Assembly: GCA_965262585.1 (NCBI GenBank)
Contig: OZ253546.1
Span: forward strand, 2,108,001 to 2,172,000
Direction of reading: 5' to 3'
Origin: JAHRAW01 sp965262585
GTDB taxonomy: Bacteria; Pseudomonadota; Gammaproteobacteria; Arenicellales; Poriferihabitantaceae
Length of the DNA: 64,000 nucleotides
Part shown: in pieces, positions 63,656-64,000 of the stretch
How positions within the stretch are numbered: position 1 is the stretch's first letter
Layout of the letters: each line of letters opens with the position of its first letter
Program-made: the position numbers and the translations under genes
The notes under the pieces: generated by a model
Seen by the model: only the letters and a program-made list of their open reading frames with translations
What the model was told of the DNA's origin: nothing
Databases searched by the model: none

Positions 63656-64000
63656 ATGATGTCGACCATGGAAGCCCCTGACTTTTTCGAAAATCCCATG
63701 GTCGAGGCCAGGGACATTCATTTTGCCTTCGGGCAACGTAGCATTTACAGCGGCCTGGACCTCGTCATTCCACGCGGCAAGGTGACCGTGATTATGGGTC
63801 CCAGCGGCTGCGGCAAGTCAACCTTTTTGAGTCTGGTGGGTGGCCGCTTGCATCCGCACCAAGGCAGTTTGTTGTTCGATGGTGCGCCAGTTCCGCCCCG
63901 AAACAGCAACCGGCTGTTCGATATGCGGCGCAAAATGGGTATGCTGTTCCAAAGCAGCGCATTGCTCACCGATCTTTCGGTGTTCGACAATGTCGCTTTT
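63656..64000 (+). CDS. mlaF: phospholipid-transport ABC ATPase, MlaF-like, N-terminal part
   Basis: Open to the window edge (115 codons). Walker A is GPSGCGKST; VEARDIHFAFGQRSIYSGLDLVIPRGKVTVIMGPSG and MGMLFQSSALLTDLSVFDNVAF match MlaF, the ATPase of the inner-membrane complex that maintains outer-membrane lipid asymmetry. Tandem ATGs (63656, 63659, 63668) leave the exact start open; mlaE would be expected after the window end. Confidence 0.88.
   Translation, partial: MMSTMEAPDFFENPMVEARDIHFAFGQRSIYSGLDLVIPRGKVTVIMGPSGCGKSTFLSLVGGRLHPHQGSLLFDGAPVPPRNSNRLFDMRRKMGMLFQSSALLTDLSVFDNVAF

Overview
The window looks like the chromosome of a gammaproteobacterium with a GC-rich core. The evidence is a set of typical proteobacterial blocks: the end of ffh, ilvB-ilvH-ilvC, psd-pssA, leuA, pcnB, trpS, scpA-scpB-rluB, leuB, parE, xseB-ispA-dxs, folE2 and the start of an mlaF-like gene. 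The exact lineage cannot be read from sequence alone. The accessory content (uptake and breakdown of methylated amines and compatible solutes, and a large PKD-repeat surface protein with a poly-C tract upstream) would fit a marine or host-associated lifestyle, but that is inference.

Layout. 1-284 is the ffh 3' end. 285-4405 is an AT-rich insert of three ATPase/nuclease-like genes, punctuated by three copies of a roughly 45-50 bp repeat; it looks like a small defence island. 4748-11380 carries ilvB, ilvH, ilvC, psd and pssA, broken after ilvC by a 555 bp insertion that duplicates the last 103 bp of ilvC around a 98-residue ORF, and then by a solitary DNA methyltransferase-HNH fusion. 11381-29660 is an 18 kb catabolic island between pssA and leuA. 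Degenerate transposase DNA lies on its left side, and a related ~30 bp sequence lies at both edges. The island holds two M24/creatinase-fold hydrolases, a sarcosine/dimethylglycine dehydrogenase-like flavoprotein, an orphan ectoine synthase (EctC) homologue, heterotetrameric sarcosine oxidase soxBDAG, a LysR regulator, a maleate isomerase/EutA-like protein, an Ehu-type ABC importer and a PLP enzyme. A short peptide with four consecutive Leu codons precedes leuA.

31229-44563 is mainly housekeeping: uracil-DNA glycosylase, a CENP-V/GFA protein, tRNA-Glu(CTC), pcnB, yciO, trpS, scpA, scpB, rluB, a lactate permease, diaminopropionate ammonia-lyase, a HEPN-like protein, leuB, a crotonase and a cytochrome c5. 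44720-47635 is a large N6-adenine methylase with a nuclease-like N-terminal motif, a candidate single-chain restriction-modification enzyme. Glycerate kinase, parE, a small zinc-protease-like gene, a Panacea-type toxin-antitoxin pair, xseB-ispA-dxs, folE2, and a divergent LysR/EamA-transporter pair follow.

58656-63345 holds a promoter, two small upstream reading frames, a 23-base poly-C run and a 1321-residue autotransporter with eight PKD-like repeats. The second upstream frame spans the poly-C run. It is closed at 23 C but would be open at 21 or 24 C, and it would then end in a 4-base ATGA overlap with the autotransporter start. This suggests a phase-variable, translationally coupled switch. 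The window ends inside an mlaF-like ABC ATPase gene.

All calls come from reading the sequence by eye; no database search was run.
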